From Ruminococcaceae bacterium Marseille-P2935 (GTDB lineage Bacteria; Bacillota; Clostridia; Oscillospirales; Ruminococcaceae), in assembly GCA_900104565.1 (NCBI GenBank), contig LT629950.1, positions 62,001 to 126,000 on the forward strand: a stretch of DNA of 64,000 bases, in the 5' to 3' direction. This document shows, in pieces, positions 1 to 8,876 of the stretch (positions are counted from its first letter, which is position 1; each line of letters opens with the position of its first letter). The translations under genes were made by a program, and so were the position numbers. Below the pieces are notes generated by a model. That model saw only the letters and a program-made list of their open reading frames with translations. It was not told where the DNA came from and ran no database searches.

Positions 1-1005
1 GCCTGTGCGTTTTTTATCAACACGTTGGTTCTGCTGGCTACCGGAAAATCCCCTACCGTAATTTACGCAGCACTTTTTAAAGGCGCATTCGGTGACCTTT
101 ATAATTTTGCACGTTCGGTGCGCTGGGCTACCCCGCTTATTTTTACAGCACTTTCTTTTGCCATAGCCGCCCGCAACGGAATTTTTAACGTTGGTGCTGA
201 AGGGCAGCTGTATATGGGAGCGTTTGCCGCTGCCTGGGTTGGGTTTACCTTTACCGGGTTGCCGCGGTTTGTTTTATTGCCGCTGTGCATTTTGGCTGCT
301 ATGGCGGCTGGTATGCTTTGGAGTATGCTGGCGGGCTGGCTGATGTTAAAATTCCATTCCAGCATAGTGGTGATTACCCTGATGCTCAATTATATTGCCA
401 TTTTGTTTACCGAGTATCTGGTGCGTTACCCCTTTTATGTGGAGGGCACGCTGGGCGAGAGCGGTTCCACCAATTTCATTGCCGACCAGGCCAAGCTAAC
501 CACGCTGATTCCCAAAACAAATGTCACCACCGGAATTATTATAGCGGTGCTGGCTGCAGTGTTTGTCTTCTGGTGGAACAGCAAAACAGTAATTGGTTAT
601 GAGAATAAGCTGATTGGAGGCAATGAGTTGTTTGCCCGCTTCTCTGGTATTGACGTGAAAAAACGGCAGATGCTGGCCATGGCAATTGCCGGTATGCTGG
701 CAGGGCTGGGCGGCGCAGTAGAGATTTTAGGGAATTATGGACGGTTTATGGTGAAGTTCGCAAGCAATCTGGGTTTTGATGGGATTGTTGTTTCTCTGCT
801 GGCAGGGAATAACCCGCTGCTTGTTCCGGTTTCGGCATTGTTTATGGGTTCTATGACCAGCGGGTCTATTTCTGTGGAAATGTTCGGCGGAGTGCCTAAA
901 GCTATGACCGGTATTCTGCTGGGTATCATCATTATGATTATTACAGTAAAGAAGCTGCCGGAGTTGGCGCGGCGGAGGAAAAAAGTCGGGTCTCAGTCGG
1001 CATAG
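1..1005 (+). CDS. Nucleoside-type ABC transporter permease (5' end outside window)
   Basis: Integral membrane permease of the BmpC/YufP (COG4603) family, which imports nucleosides together with a lipoprotein binding subunit and a duplicated ATPase. The reading frame is open from base 1, so the true start lies upstream; the TTG at 25 is not a convincing start. About 327 residues are visible, with repeated hydrophobic helices and the family region that contains FNVGAEGQLYMGAF near residue 60. The usual second permease (COG1079/YufQ type) does not follow; the next gene is psuG after a 325-bp gap. From this context I infer a pseudouridine or related nucleoside importer. The family call is fairly secure, the substrate is a guess. 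Confidence 0.85.
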   Translation, partial: ACAFFINTLVLLATGKSPTVIYAALFKGAFGDLYNFARSVRWATPLIFTALSFAIAARNGIFNVGAEGQLYMGAFAAAWVGFTFTGLPRFVLLPLCILAAMAAGMLWSMLAGWLMLKFHSSIVVITLMLNYIAILFTEYLVRYPFYVEGTLGESGSTNFIADQAKLTTLIPKTNVTTGIIIAVLAAVFVFWWNSKTVIGYENKLIGGNELFARFSGIDVKKRQMLAMAIAGMLAGLGGAVEILGNYGRFMVKFASNLGFDGIVVSLLAGNNPLLVPVSALFMGSMTSGSISVEMFGGVPKAMTGILLGIIIMIITVKKLPELARRRKKVGSQSA

Positions 1006-1330
1006 GTTTGAGGGCCGCTTGCAGAATGCCAAAAATTACGCTTGACGTTAGTGACAGAATGCATGAAGCCGCAGTAAGGTGCCGCCTGAAAAATCCCAAA
1101 GGCGCCAGTCATTTGGTTTAATAAAAATATCCGGTTGCTTCAGGCCTTTAACTATATTTAGTGTGCAGCAACCGGAATTCACCTTTATTAAAAATGTCAA
1201 ACCTAAGGTAAGCTGTGCAAAACCGCTTGCTGGTATTCGGTGAGAGTATACAGTGGCTTTTAGGAATACTGCCAGCGTTACAATAATATGCTGCAACAGC
1301 AGCAAAGTTGGATGGAAAGGATGATCTGGT
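1006..1330. other. Intergenic region before psuG with long-loop hairpin
   Basis: No credible gene. It contains a 9-bp inverted repeat, CCGGTTGCT at 1131-1139 with AGCAACCGG at 1167-1175, separated by a 27-nt loop and without a clear T-run, so its role as a terminator for the ABC operon is uncertain. Just before psuG there is a small hairpin (GCTGC-aaca-GCAGC, about 1290-1303) upstream of the ribosome binding site AAAGG at 1316-1320. Confidence 0.4.
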
Positions 1331-2248
1331 ATGATGAAGGATTATTTGAAAATTTCTGATGAGGTTGCGGCTGCTTTGGTGGAGGGAAAACCGGTGGTAG
1401 CGTTGGAATCTACCATTATCTCCCATGGAATGCCCTACCCGCAGAATGTGCAGACTGCCCTTGAAGTAGACAGGATTGTTCGTGAAAACGGCGCAGTTCC
1501 TGCCACCATTGGAATTTTAGGCGGAATGCTGATTGTGGGAATGAACAAGGATGAAATTGAATATATGGGCAAAAATGGTACTAAGGTTGGCAAGGCTTCC
1601 CGCAGGGATATGGCCGCTATGGTAGAAAAAAAGCTGGATGGGGCAACCACCTGTTCGGCAACCATGATCATTGCTGAGATGGCAGGAATTAAAATCTTTG
1701 CAACCGGCGGTGTGGGCGGCGTTCATCGTGGTGCAGAAACAAGTATGGATATATCGGCAGATTTACAGGAGTTGGCGCAAACACCGGTAATGATTGTATG
1801 TGCCGGAGCGAAGGCAATTCTTGACCTGGGATTGACTTTGGAGTATCTGGAAACAAAAGGCGTACCGGTAATCGGTTATGGTACCGAAATTTTGCCTGCA
1901 TTTTATACTTCTACCAGTAATTTTAAGGTGGACTACCGAATGGATACCCCAGAAGAAATTGCCAACACGTTTAAAATTCAAAATGATATGGGCCTGCCTA
2001 TGGGCATGCTGGTATGCAACCCTATTCCCAAGGAATATGAGCAGCCGGCAGACTTTATCAACCCCATTATTGAACAGGCGGTACGGGAATGCCAGAAAAA
2101 AGGGATTAAAGGAAAAGAGACGACCCCCTTCCTGCTGGCACGGATCAAAGAAATTACCGGTGGGGACAGTCTGGAATCCAATATTAAGCTGGTTTATAAC
2201 AATGTTAAACTCGCCGCACAGATAGCCTGCGAATATTATAAAAAATAA
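1331..2248 (+). CDS. psuG: Pseudouridine-5'-phosphate glycosidase
   Basis: Cytosolic enzyme that reversibly cleaves the C-C glycosidic bond of pseudouridine 5'-phosphate to uracil and ribose 5-phosphate. At 305 residues it is typical for the family. Catalytic-type residues are visible: Glu26 in LESTIISHG, the aspartates of MDISADL (140/144) and Lys161 in AGAKAILD. The GATGGVGGVHR-like glycine-rich stretch precedes the Asp. The ATG at 1331 follows AAAGG at 1316-1320. A PfkB-family kinase lies 168 bp downstream and a nucleoside permease upstream, which matches a pseudouridine uptake, phosphorylation and cleavage route. Family assignment is very secure. Confidence 0.95.
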   Translation: MMKDYLKISDEVAAALVEGKPVVALESTIISHGMPYPQNVQTALEVDRIVRENGAVPATIGILGGMLIVGMNKDEIEYMGKNGTKVGKASRRDMAAMVEKKLDGATTCSATMIIAEMAGIKIFATGGVGGVHRGAETSMDISADLQELAQTPVMIVCAGAKAILDLGLTLEYLETKGVPVIGYGTEILPAFYTSTSNFKVDYRMDTPEEIANTFKIQNDMGLPMGMLVCNPIPKEYEQPADFINPIIEQAVRECQKKGIKGKETTPFLLARIKEITGGDSLESNIKLVYNNVKLAAQIACEYYKK

Positions 2249-2416
2249 ATCGAAACTGGGTTGGCTCCAATATACTGCGAAACGGCATGAGGCCATGGGC
2301 TGGACTATTGCTGGGAAAATCGCTTTTTTGACAGTTGTTTCGCCTGTGTTGAAAGCCGAATTCATATTATTTTATTGCTGTCTATTGAGAAGAAATGCTA
2401 TAAGGAGGATACGCCG

Positions 2417-3382
2417 ATGAGCTGTGGGGTTCAGGTAGTAATGATAGGTCATATTACCTTAGATGACGTGGTGCTCCACCGTACCGGAGAGACGCATTTT
2501 GCATCCCCAGGCGGAGCGGTACTTTACTCCACTTCGGGCGCCAGCTATTGGCGAAACAATGGAGATGTGGGGCTGGTAACACGTCAGGGCATCGAGTATA
2601 CCGATGAGGTTTTGCTCCCGATGGCGCGTCACCCGGCAGTTTGTATGGACGGTGTGCGTAAAGCTGGGAAACGTGGGATTAATTTATGGATTTTATATGA
2701 TGACGACGACTACCGGCATTGGATTTTACAAAGTCAGTCGGGCAGCTATGAGGATCTGGCGCCTGGTCCGGATGATATTCCACAGGCTTTTTTACAGAGT
2801 GCCAAAGGTTTTCATATATGCCCGCTTCCAATGCCCCAGGTTCCGGCGCTTATCAGGCGTTTGCCAAAGGACCGCGTCATCTCCATTGATCCGCACTACG
2901 ACTGGTTTTTCCCCCAGTATAAGGCCCAGTGGGAAGAAATTTTGGCCCAGGTGGATGTAGTGCTTCCCAGCGAGGACGAATTTACCAAATTTTGGGGAAT
3001 ACGCCCCAAAGATGATTATGCAAGCTATAAGCCGTACATACGCCAGCTGGCGAAGATGGGCCCAAAACTGGTTGTTTTAAAGATGGGGGCAGTTGGGGCA
3101 ATTATTTATGAAAAGACAGAGGACCGGTTTTATTTAATTCCGCCATTCGGCGACGAGATACTGGATGTAACTGGTGCAGGAGACACCTTTTGCGGCAGCT
3201 TCCTTTCCAGCTATGTTGAGGATCAGGACCCGCTTGCGGCAGCCATGAAAGGAATGGTGGGGGCTTCCATTACTTTAGAGCGACGGGGAGTAATTGGAAA
3301 TTTTATGGTGGACTCCAACCTGGCACCCCAGCGGCTAGCGGATTTTTATGAACGCTTTCACCCCCAAAAAGCGGTGTTTTAG
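2417..3382 (+). CDS. PfkB-family carbohydrate/nucleoside kinase, probable pseudouridine kinase
   Basis: Ribokinase-like (PfkB) ATP-dependent kinase of about 321 residues. The C-terminal PfkB signature DVTGAGDTFCGSF is present with the catalytic Asp at about 256; the N-terminal GHITLDDVV and PGGAVLY segments fit the substrate-binding end. I place the start at ATG 2417, preceded by AAGGAGG at 2402-2408; the frame extends to TTG 2375, but that codon has no ribosome binding site. The neighbour psuG makes a PsuK-like role, phosphorylating pseudouridine to the PsuG substrate, the most economical reading. The sequence alone cannot exclude another sugar or nucleoside. A terminator follows at 3551-3597. 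Confidence 0.75.
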   Translation: MSCGVQVVMIGHITLDDVVLHRTGETHFASPGGAVLYSTSGASYWRNNGDVGLVTRQGIEYTDEVLLPMARHPAVCMDGVRKAGKRGINLWILYDDDDYRHWILQSQSGSYEDLAPGPDDIPQAFLQSAKGFHICPLPMPQVPALIRRLPKDRVISIDPHYDWFFPQYKAQWEEILAQVDVVLPSEDEFTKFWGIRPKDDYASYKPYIRQLAKMGPKLVVLKMGAVGAIIYEKTEDRFYLIPPFGDEILDVTGAGDTFCGSFLSSYVEDQDPLAAAMKGMVGASITLERRGVIGNFMVDSNLAPQRLADFYERFHPQKAVF

Positions 3383-3550
3383 CTATAGCTTTCTGATTTG
3401 CTGTCTGGAAAGATGCTCGTAAAGGCACTCAGTGATAAAAGCTTTTTAAAACAGGCGGCACTGCCAAGGTATAAGACCAGAAAATGGATTAAATCTGTTC
3501 TGGCATTTAATAAGTTTTCAATATATCCGCAGCGAATGGCATACAGATTA

Positions 3551-3597
3551 TAAACAGCGGGGGGCAGGGTAAAAAGTCTTGCCGCCCGCTGTTTTTG
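3551..3597 (+). terminator. Intrinsic terminator of the psuG operon
   Basis: AAACAGCGG...GGCA pairs with TTGCCGCCCGCTGTTT around an 8-10 nt A-rich loop, followed by GTTTTTGG. It lies directly upstream of the B12 operon promoter and separates the two transcription units. Confidence 0.75.
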
Positions 3598-3598
3598 G

Positions 3599-3627
3599 TT
3601 GACAGTATAGGACAATTTGATTAGAAT
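3599..3627 (+). promoter_or_regulatory. Sigma-A promoter of the cobalamin operon
   Basis: TTGACA at 3599-3604 and TAGAAT at 3622-3627 with a 17-bp spacer give a near-consensus vegetative promoter. Predicted transcription start is near 3634, just ahead of the riboswitch. Confidence 0.8.
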
Positions 3628-3639
3628 AAAATTGTAAAA

Positions 3640-3842
3640 CATTAATGAGACAAAAGGCTGCGGGCCGCCGTCTGGCGGTTCAGGGAAGCGGGTGAAAATC
3701 CCGCGCAGGGCCGCTGCTGTAAGTATGGAGCCTCCGGTAATAAAACCACTGGATTTTCTGGGAAGGGAACTGGAAGGCGATGAAGTACAAGCCAGAATAC
3801 CTGAACGCATGCTGCATGTCGCTTTGCGGTTTCCAAAGCGAG
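3640..3842 (+). promoter_or_regulatory. Cobalamin (adenosylcobalamin-type) riboswitch
   Basis: The conserved pieces occur in order: AGGGAAGCGGGTGAAAATCC near 3682-3701, the CGCxGGGCCGCTGCTGTAA segment near 3702-3721, the B12-box-like CCACTGG at about 3747, and GGCGATGAAGTACAAGCCAG with AATACCTG ending near 3804. A hairpin CGCTTTG/CAAAGCG at 3820-3840 follows the aptamer. It lies between a strong promoter and cbiM, so high cobalamin should shut off cobalt import and synthesis. Boundaries are approximate. Confidence 0.92.
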
Positions 3843-3987
3843 CGCGAAAAAGAATATGCGATTGTTAGAGCAAATTTAGTACTTAGCTGGCCACTTGTTT
3901 GATTGGAACAATAAAAGGCACAGTGGGCGGCAGATTGCGGCAGCCCGTGGGAACAATTTGCTTATAACAGCTGTTTATCGCTTTTTA

Positions 3988-4024
3988 ACGCCTTTGGACC
4001 CGCAGGGTTCAAAGGCGTTTTACT
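3988..4024 (+). terminator. Riboswitch expression-platform terminator before cbiM
   Basis: AACGCCTTTG at 3988-3997 pairs with CAAAGGCGTT at 4010-4019, extended inward by GACCC/GGGTT and followed by TTTAC. It ends about 30 bp before cbiM. It is the likely off-state attenuator, although about 150 nt lie between it and the aptamer. Confidence 0.65.
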
Positions 4025-4056
4025 TGCGATTTTAAAAGAGAAAAGGAGAATGACAG

Positions 4057-4797
4057 ATGAAACAATCGCAGAAAAACACTGTCAAAGCATCGGTTATCGT
4101 CGCCATAGCTGTGCTTTGCACCACTCCAGTTTCGGCCATGCATATTGCAGAAGGCTTTTTGCCGCCTATGTGGTGCGCCGCCTGGGGAGTCTTATTCCTA
4201 CCATTTTTAGTTTGGGGGATTTTTTCAATTAAAAACAAGTGCGCAGGTAATTCAAAAATTAAAATGTTACTGGCAATGTCGGGAGCTTACTGCTTTGTAC
4301 TTTCTGCGCTGAAAATGCCTTCTTTTACCGGAAGCTCTTCCCACCCAACAGGTGTTGGTTTGGGAACGGTACTCTTTGGGCCGGCTGCTATGGCGGTTTT
4401 AGGCTTGATTGTACTGATTTTTCAGGCATTGTTACTGGCACACGGCGGTATTACAACCCTAGGTGCCAATGCTTTCTCCATGGCAGTTGCAGGGCCATTT
4501 GTAGGCTGGGGTGTTTATTGGGCAGCTAAAAAATGCAAGGCCCCAGCATGGCTATCTGTTTTTTTGGCGGCTTTTACCGCCGATTTGTTTACCTATATGG
4601 TTACCGCCACTCAACTGGCGCTGGCCCATCATGGGGCGGAAGTTACCTTTCTGCAGTCTTGGGGAAAATTTATGGGGATTTTTGCAATCACCCAGCTGCC
4701 TCTGGCCATTGCAGAAGGAATTTTAACTGTTTTAGTATACCGTATGGTGTCCTCGCTGTGTGCAGAGGAGCTGCGGATACTGAACCCAGCCCGATAG
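4057..4797 (+). CDS. cbiM: Cobalt ECF transporter substrate-binding membrane protein CbiM
   Basis: Core S-component of the cobalt energy-coupling-factor importer (CbiMNQO) in the cytoplasmic membrane. A signal peptide of about 27 residues ends in PVSA, giving a mature N-terminus Met28-His29-Ile; this N-terminal Met-His forms part of the metal site in the family. The following conserved blocks EGFLPP, SSHPTGVGLG and LLLAHGGITTLGANAFSM are intact, with about seven membrane segments over 246 residues. Start ATG 4057 follows AAAAGGAG at 4040-4047; an overlapping ATG at 4050 is in another frame. It is the first gene after the riboswitch and its stop overlaps the cbiN ribosome binding site. Confidence 0.97.
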   Translation: MKQSQKNTVKASVIVAIAVLCTTPVSAMHIAEGFLPPMWCAAWGVLFLPFLVWGIFSIKNKCAGNSKIKMLLAMSGAYCFVLSALKMPSFTGSSSHPTGVGLGTVLFGPAAMAVLGLIVLIFQALLLAHGGITTLGANAFSMAVAGPFVGWGVYWAAKKCKAPAWLSVFLAAFTADLFTYMVTATQLALAHHGAEVTFLQSWGKFMGIFAITQLPLAIAEGILTVLVYRMVSSLCAEELRILNPAR

Positions 4798-4807
4798 GAG
4801 GTAAAAT

Positions 4808-5119
4808 ATGAATAGGTTGACTAAAAATGTGATCGGCGTGGTTTTAGCACTGGCTGTGGTGGTTGCGCTGTGTGTGCTGCCATTGATGCTGAACAAAGAA
4901 TCGGAATTTGGCGGGGCAGACGGTGCTGCAGGTGATGTGGTGCTAGAAATTCAGGAGGATTTTGAACCCTGGGCAGAACCCATGTGGAGCCCTCCGGGCG
5001 GAGAGACAGAAAGCCTTTTGTTCTGCGTGCAGGCTGCCCTGGGGTCTGGGGTATTCTTTTTTGGAGTTGGGTACCTTGCTGCCATGAAAAAATATAAACC
5101 AAAGGATGCGGCCAAATGA
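4808..5119 (+). CDS. cbiN: Cobalt transport accessory protein CbiN
   Basis: Small two-helix membrane protein (103 residues) that associates with CbiM and is needed for cobalt loading. A first hydrophobic helix (residues 8-27) is followed by a polar extracytoplasmic loop containing FEPWAEPMW, characteristic of the family, and a second helix near 75-92. It starts at ATG 4808 after TAGGAGG, which overlaps the cbiM stop, and its stop overlaps the cbiQ start as ATGA, so translation is probably coupled across cbiMNQ. Confidence 0.95.
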   Translation: MNRLTKNVIGVVLALAVVVALCVLPLMLNKESEFGGADGAAGDVVLEIQEDFEPWAEPMWSPPGGETESLLFCVQAALGSGVFFFGVGYLAAMKKYKPKDAAK

Positions 5120-5895
5120 TCTGGATGGACCGGTTGGCAGATGATTCGCGGCTAAAGGGATTAAGCCCCGCCATCAAAGGGGTGCTGTCAATGTTTACGT
5201 TATTGCTTTGTTTGGGGGTTGACAGCACCCCTTTTTCGCTGCTGGTTTTACTGATTGGCACGATTTCATGCACGGCAGGCGCGGGGCTTTCGGTCAAATA
5301 TTATGTAAAACTGCTCTGTATTCCATTCTGGTTTATTTTAATCGGTGCGCTGGCAGTGGCGGTGAATATCACACCCCAGCCCGCCGGATTTTTTTCGTTA
5401 CCAGTTTTGGGGTATTACCTGTGTATTTCAAAGGCGGCGATATGGCAGGCTGCGGGGTTGTTTTTAAAATCATTGGCCTGTGTTTCGTGCGTGTATTTTT
5501 TTTATGTTTCTACCCCTATGCCGCAGGTTTTTGGTTTACTGCAGCGAATGCATCTTCCGGCAATTTTAATTGAGATGATGATGATGATCTATCGCTTTAT
5601 TTTTATTTTGCTTCGTATTGCCGAGGATATGTCCATTTCGCAAAAATCCCGGTTGGGAAACCAAACTTTTGGTTCATCCTTCCGGTCATTGTCAATACTA
5701 GCTTCATCGGTATTTGTCAAGGCGCTTCAAAAGTCGACCGATGTGTTAAACGCCATGGAGTCCCGCGGGTATGATGGAGCGATACGTTACAATACAGGTT
5801 TACAAAAGAGCCTGCCGCAATACTGGGCAGTGACTGCAGGTTACTGCATGTTTCTGGTTCTTCTCGTTCTATTGATAAAGGGCTTGGGGGGATGA
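5116..5895 (+). CDS. cbiQ: Cobalt ECF transporter T-component CbiQ
   Basis: Transmembrane coupling protein linking CbiM/N to the ATPase CbiO. It has 259 residues, multiple hydrophobic helices in the first 150 and the cytoplasmic coupling region around ALQKSTDVLNAMESRGYDG, which carries the family A-x-x-x-R-G type motif that docks onto the ATPase. ATG 5116 overlaps the cbiN stop by four bases. CbiO follows three bases after the stop. Confidence 0.95.
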   Translation: MIWMDRLADDSRLKGLSPAIKGVLSMFTLLLCLGVDSTPFSLLVLLIGTISCTAGAGLSVKYYVKLLCIPFWFILIGALAVAVNITPQPAGFFSLPVLGYYLCISKAAIWQAAGLFLKSLACVSCVYFFYVSTPMPQVFGLLQRMHLPAILIEMMMMIYRFIFILLRIAEDMSISQKSRLGNQTFGSSFRSLSILASSVFVKALQKSTDVLNAMESRGYDGAIRYNTGLQKSLPQYWAVTAGYCMFLVLLVLLIKGLGG

Positions 5896-5898
5896 GGT

Positions 5899-6729
5899 TT
5901 GCAGCCAATTTTAGAAGTTCAAGGTTTAAACTATGTTTATCCGGACGGCACCAAAGCTTTGAACGGCGCCAGTCTAAAGGTGGAACGCGGGCAAAAAATA
6001 GCCATATTAGGAGCCAACGGGTCGGGTAAGTCCACCTTGTTTTTGTGTATTAACGGTGTTTTAAAGCCTTCTGGCGGCCGGGTACTACTGGAAGGCGACC
6101 CGGTAAAATATGATAAAAAGGGATTACTGGCAGTTCGAAAAGAGGTTGGGGTTGTGTTTCAAGACCCAGAAACGCAGCTTTTTTGTATGAGCGTAGCGGA
6201 AGAGGTGGCGTTTGGGCCCCGTAATCTGGGCTGCAGCCATCAGGAGACAGAGCAGCGCGTACAGGACAGCCTGAACATGGTGGATGCCCAGGCACTGAGC
6301 CAGAAGCCTCCGCATTTTTTAAGCTATGGGCAGAAAAAAAGGGTATCGGTTGCGGCGGTGCTCTCTATGAAACCGCAGGTGCTGCTCCTTGATGAACCTA
6401 CATCGGCCCTTGACCCTGCCCATACTGAGCAGATGAACCGGCTTTTGGATGAATTATGCAGCCAGGGTATAACCTTGATTTTATCTACCCACGATGTGGA
6501 CTTTGCCTATGGCTGGGCAGACCAGATTGTGGTAATGAAAGAGGGAAAGGTGCTTCGTCAAGGCAGCCCGGACAATATTTTTACAGACGATAGGCTGCTG
6601 TTACAGAGCCATTTGTCTAAACCTGCAGTATTAAGGGTTTATCAGAAGTTATGCAAAAAGGGAATCCTTTCTAAAAAAGAATGGCCCCACACCATTGCAG
6701 AACTGGAAGAGCGGCTAGAATCATGCTAA
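5899..6729 (+). CDS. cbiO: Cobalt ECF transporter ATPase CbiO
   Basis: Peripheral ABC ATPase energising cobalt uptake. Walker [10 protein letters not shown] lies at residues 38-46, a Q-loop [10 protein letters not shown] near 90, Walker [14 protein letters not shown] near 165 and the H-loop His in STHDVDF. The ABC signature reads LSYGQ instead of LSGGQ, a tolerated substitution in ECF ATPases. Start is TTG 5899 after a GGGGGATGAGG stretch. The C-terminal extension (to 276 residues) after the ATPase core is usual for CbiO. A 138-bp gap separates it from cbiD. Confidence 0.95.
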   Translation: MQPILEVQGLNYVYPDGTKALNGASLKVERGQKIAILGANGSGKSTLFLCINGVLKPSGGRVLLEGDPVKYDKKGLLAVRKEVGVVFQDPETQLFCMSVAEEVAFGPRNLGCSHQETEQRVQDSLNMVDAQALSQKPPHFLSYGQKKRVSVAAVLSMKPQVLLLDEPTSALDPAHTEQMNRLLDELCSQGITLILSTHDVDFAYGWADQIVVMKEGKVLRQGSPDNIFTDDRLLLQSHLSKPAVLRVYQKLCKKGILSKKEWPHTIAELEERLESC

Positions 6730-6867
6730 AATAAATGGAAAAGGGTTTATTTGAGGTGTTTCTTAGCCGCAGAACAAACAGGAAAACTGCTAAAAACGGT
6801 TTGAAAACACTATTAGCGTCATATATTAACAGAAATTTGTTCATTTGGCAAAAAAGGAGGCGGCAGC

Positions 6868-8007
6868 TTGGAACAGTATCAATATGTCGGCCCCAAAAAG
6901 CTGCGATGCGGCTATACCACCGGCTCTTGCGCTGCAGCCGCCGCCCAGGCTGCCGTTTGTATGCTGCTGGGTGCTGCGGATATTTTACAGGTTCAGCTCA
7001 CCACCCCAAAAGGGGTGGTACTGCAGCTGGAGATATTGAATATTTGCCGCAGGCAAGGCAGCGTCAGCTGTATGGTACAAAAAGACAGCGGCGATGACCC
7101 GGACAGTACAAATGGTGTTTTGGTTGGTGTCACTGCCAGTTTCAGTGCTGCTCCCGGCGTTACAATAGAAGGCGGTGAAGGGGTAGGCCGGGTAACCAAA
7201 CCCGGTTTGGAATGCCCTGTTGGATCAGCTGCAATCAATAGGGTGCCATGCCAAATGATTCGGAAGGAAGTGGAACGCGCCTGCCAGGCATATAAGTATA
7301 CAAATGGTATTAATATTACAATATTTATACCAAACGGAAAAGAAATTGCCCAGCATACCTACAACCCAAGGCTGGGAATTGTGGATGGAATTTCCATCCT
7401 CGGCACGACTGGAATTGTAGAACCCATGAGTGAGAAAGCACTGGTGGACACTATTCAGGTAGAGATGAAGGTGCAAAAAGCCGCCGGGGCACAGTATATT
7501 GGGGTGACCCCCGGTAATTATGGGGAAGAGTTTACCAAGCGGGAATTTGGCGTCTCCTCCCAAAATTGGATCAAATGCAGCAATTTTGTGGGGGAGACGT
7601 TGGATTACAGTGTACAGCTGGGTTTTTCGGGTGTACTTTTGGTTGGGCATTTGGGTAAGTTCGTAAAATTGGCAGCAGGTATTATGAATACCCATTCCCG
7701 TTATGCAGACGGAAGAATGGAAATCCTTTCGGCCCATGCGGCATTGGCAGGTGCAGACAAGGTGGTAATTCAAAAAATAATGAACAGTATTACCACCGAC
7801 CAAGCTGTGGAGGAACTTGCCAACACAGGGCTATTGAGTCAGGTAATGGATTCCCTTCTTATAAAAATTCATGAGGCAGTTTGCCGCCGTGCCGGACAGT
7901 TGAAGGCAGGCGTGGTAGTTTATTCCAATAAACACGGATTATTGGGGAAAACCGAGTACGCGGACTGGTTATTAAATCAGCTTAGAAATGAGGAATATAG
8001 TAATTGA
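6868..8007 (+). CDS. cbiD: Cobalt-precorrin-5B C1-methyltransferase CbiD
   Basis: SAM-dependent enzyme that methylates C1 of cobalt-precorrin-5B in the anaerobic corrin pathway. The N-terminal LRCGYTTGSCAAAAAQAA signature (residues 11-28) is diagnostic, and 379 residues is the expected length. TTG 6868 follows AAAAGGAGG at 6851-6859. The gene overlaps cbiL: cbiD stop TGA at 8005-8007 overlaps the TTG start of cbiL at 8004. CbiD marks the oxygen-independent route. Confidence 0.96.
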   Translation: MEQYQYVGPKKLRCGYTTGSCAAAAAQAAVCMLLGAADILQVQLTTPKGVVLQLEILNICRRQGSVSCMVQKDSGDDPDSTNGVLVGVTASFSAAPGVTIEGGEGVGRVTKPGLECPVGSAAINRVPCQMIRKEVERACQAYKYTNGINITIFIPNGKEIAQHTYNPRLGIVDGISILGTTGIVEPMSEKALVDTIQVEMKVQKAAGAQYIGVTPGNYGEEFTKREFGVSSQNWIKCSNFVGETLDYSVQLGFSGVLLVGHLGKFVKLAAGIMNTHSRYADGRMEILSAHAALAGADKVVIQKIMNSITTDQAVEELANTGLLSQVMDSLLIKIHEAVCRRAGQLKAGVVVYSNKHGLLGKTEYADWLLNQLRNEEYSN

Positions 8008-8696
8008 GAGGTACACTATACGGCGTTGGAGTTGGCCCGGGCGACCCGGAACTGCTTACCTTAAAGGCGGTGCGGTTAATCAGTCGGTGCTCCGTCATTG
8101 CAGTACCGGAATCCGGCGGTGAGGATAACACGGCATTATCCATTGCAAAGGCGGCAGTACCCCAGCTGATGGAAAAAGAGATGATCAAAGTCCCCATGCC
8201 TATGATAAGGGATCGGGAAAAATTGGAACAAAGCCACCGAGAAGCTGCTCGCTTATTGGAGGCATTTTTGGAAAAAGGACAGGATGTTGTTTTTTTAACG
8301 TTGGGGGATTCCACAATTTATTCAACTTATAGTTATTTGCACCGGCTGATAGTGCAGGACGGATACACTGCGCAGTTTGTACCGGGGGTACCTTCCTTTT
8401 GTGCAGCTGCCGCAAAACTCAATCAGCCGCTGGCTGAGGGGTCGAAACCCATTCACATTATTCCGGCATCTTATGATGGCTTGGATGAAGGCCTTGGCTT
8501 TAGTGGTACCCGTGTTTTGATGAAAACGGGAAAATCCATGCCCAGAGTAATCAAGGCATTAAAAGAACAGGGTTTATTGGATCGTACCTCCTTGGTTCAG
8601 CGCTGCGGAATGGAAGGGGAACAGGTTTATCCTACTTTGCAGAATGTGCCGGAAGATGCCAGCTATTTTTCTATTCTTATTGTAAAAGAAAAATAA
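8004..8696 (+). CDS. cbiL: (Cobalt-)precorrin-2 C20-methyltransferase CbiL
   Basis: Tetrapyrrole methylase that adds the C20 methyl group to cobalt-precorrin-2 using SAM. It shows the family blocks GVGVGPGDPELLTLKAVRLI at residues 7-26, a GDSTIYSTY motif (GDxxxY type) near 95 and VPGVPSFCAAAA near 122. Length (230 aa) is normal. Start TTG 8004 is translationally coupled to cbiD. After its stop there is a 180-bp AT-rich gap without visible features before cbiF. Confidence 0.94.
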   Translation: MRGTLYGVGVGPGDPELLTLKAVRLISRCSVIAVPESGGEDNTALSIAKAAVPQLMEKEMIKVPMPMIRDREKLEQSHREAARLLEAFLEKGQDVVFLTLGDSTIYSTYSYLHRLIVQDGYTAQFVPGVPSFCAAAAKLNQPLAEGSKPIHIIPASYDGLDEGLGFSGTRVLMKTGKSMPRVIKALKEQGLLDRTSLVQRCGMEGEQVYPTLQNVPEDASYFSILIVKEK

Positions 8697-8876
8697 CACC
8701 TGGTACTGGTGCGGTTTTTTGCCAATAAAAGTTCAGCAATGTGTTTTATCCATGAATAGGTTTAAACTGCAAGTTTACCAACTTAACTGGATAAAACAAA
8801 GATATTATGTAATTATATTCGATTAATCTTAAATGCTATATTTATTTAAAATATATTTTAGAAATGAAGTGATACC

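Noticed and set aside
7225-7803. 192-codon minus-strand ORF inside cbiD
   Set aside because: Shadow of the strongly conserved cbiD frame, with no signals of its own; the same applies to 1763-2365 opposite psuG.
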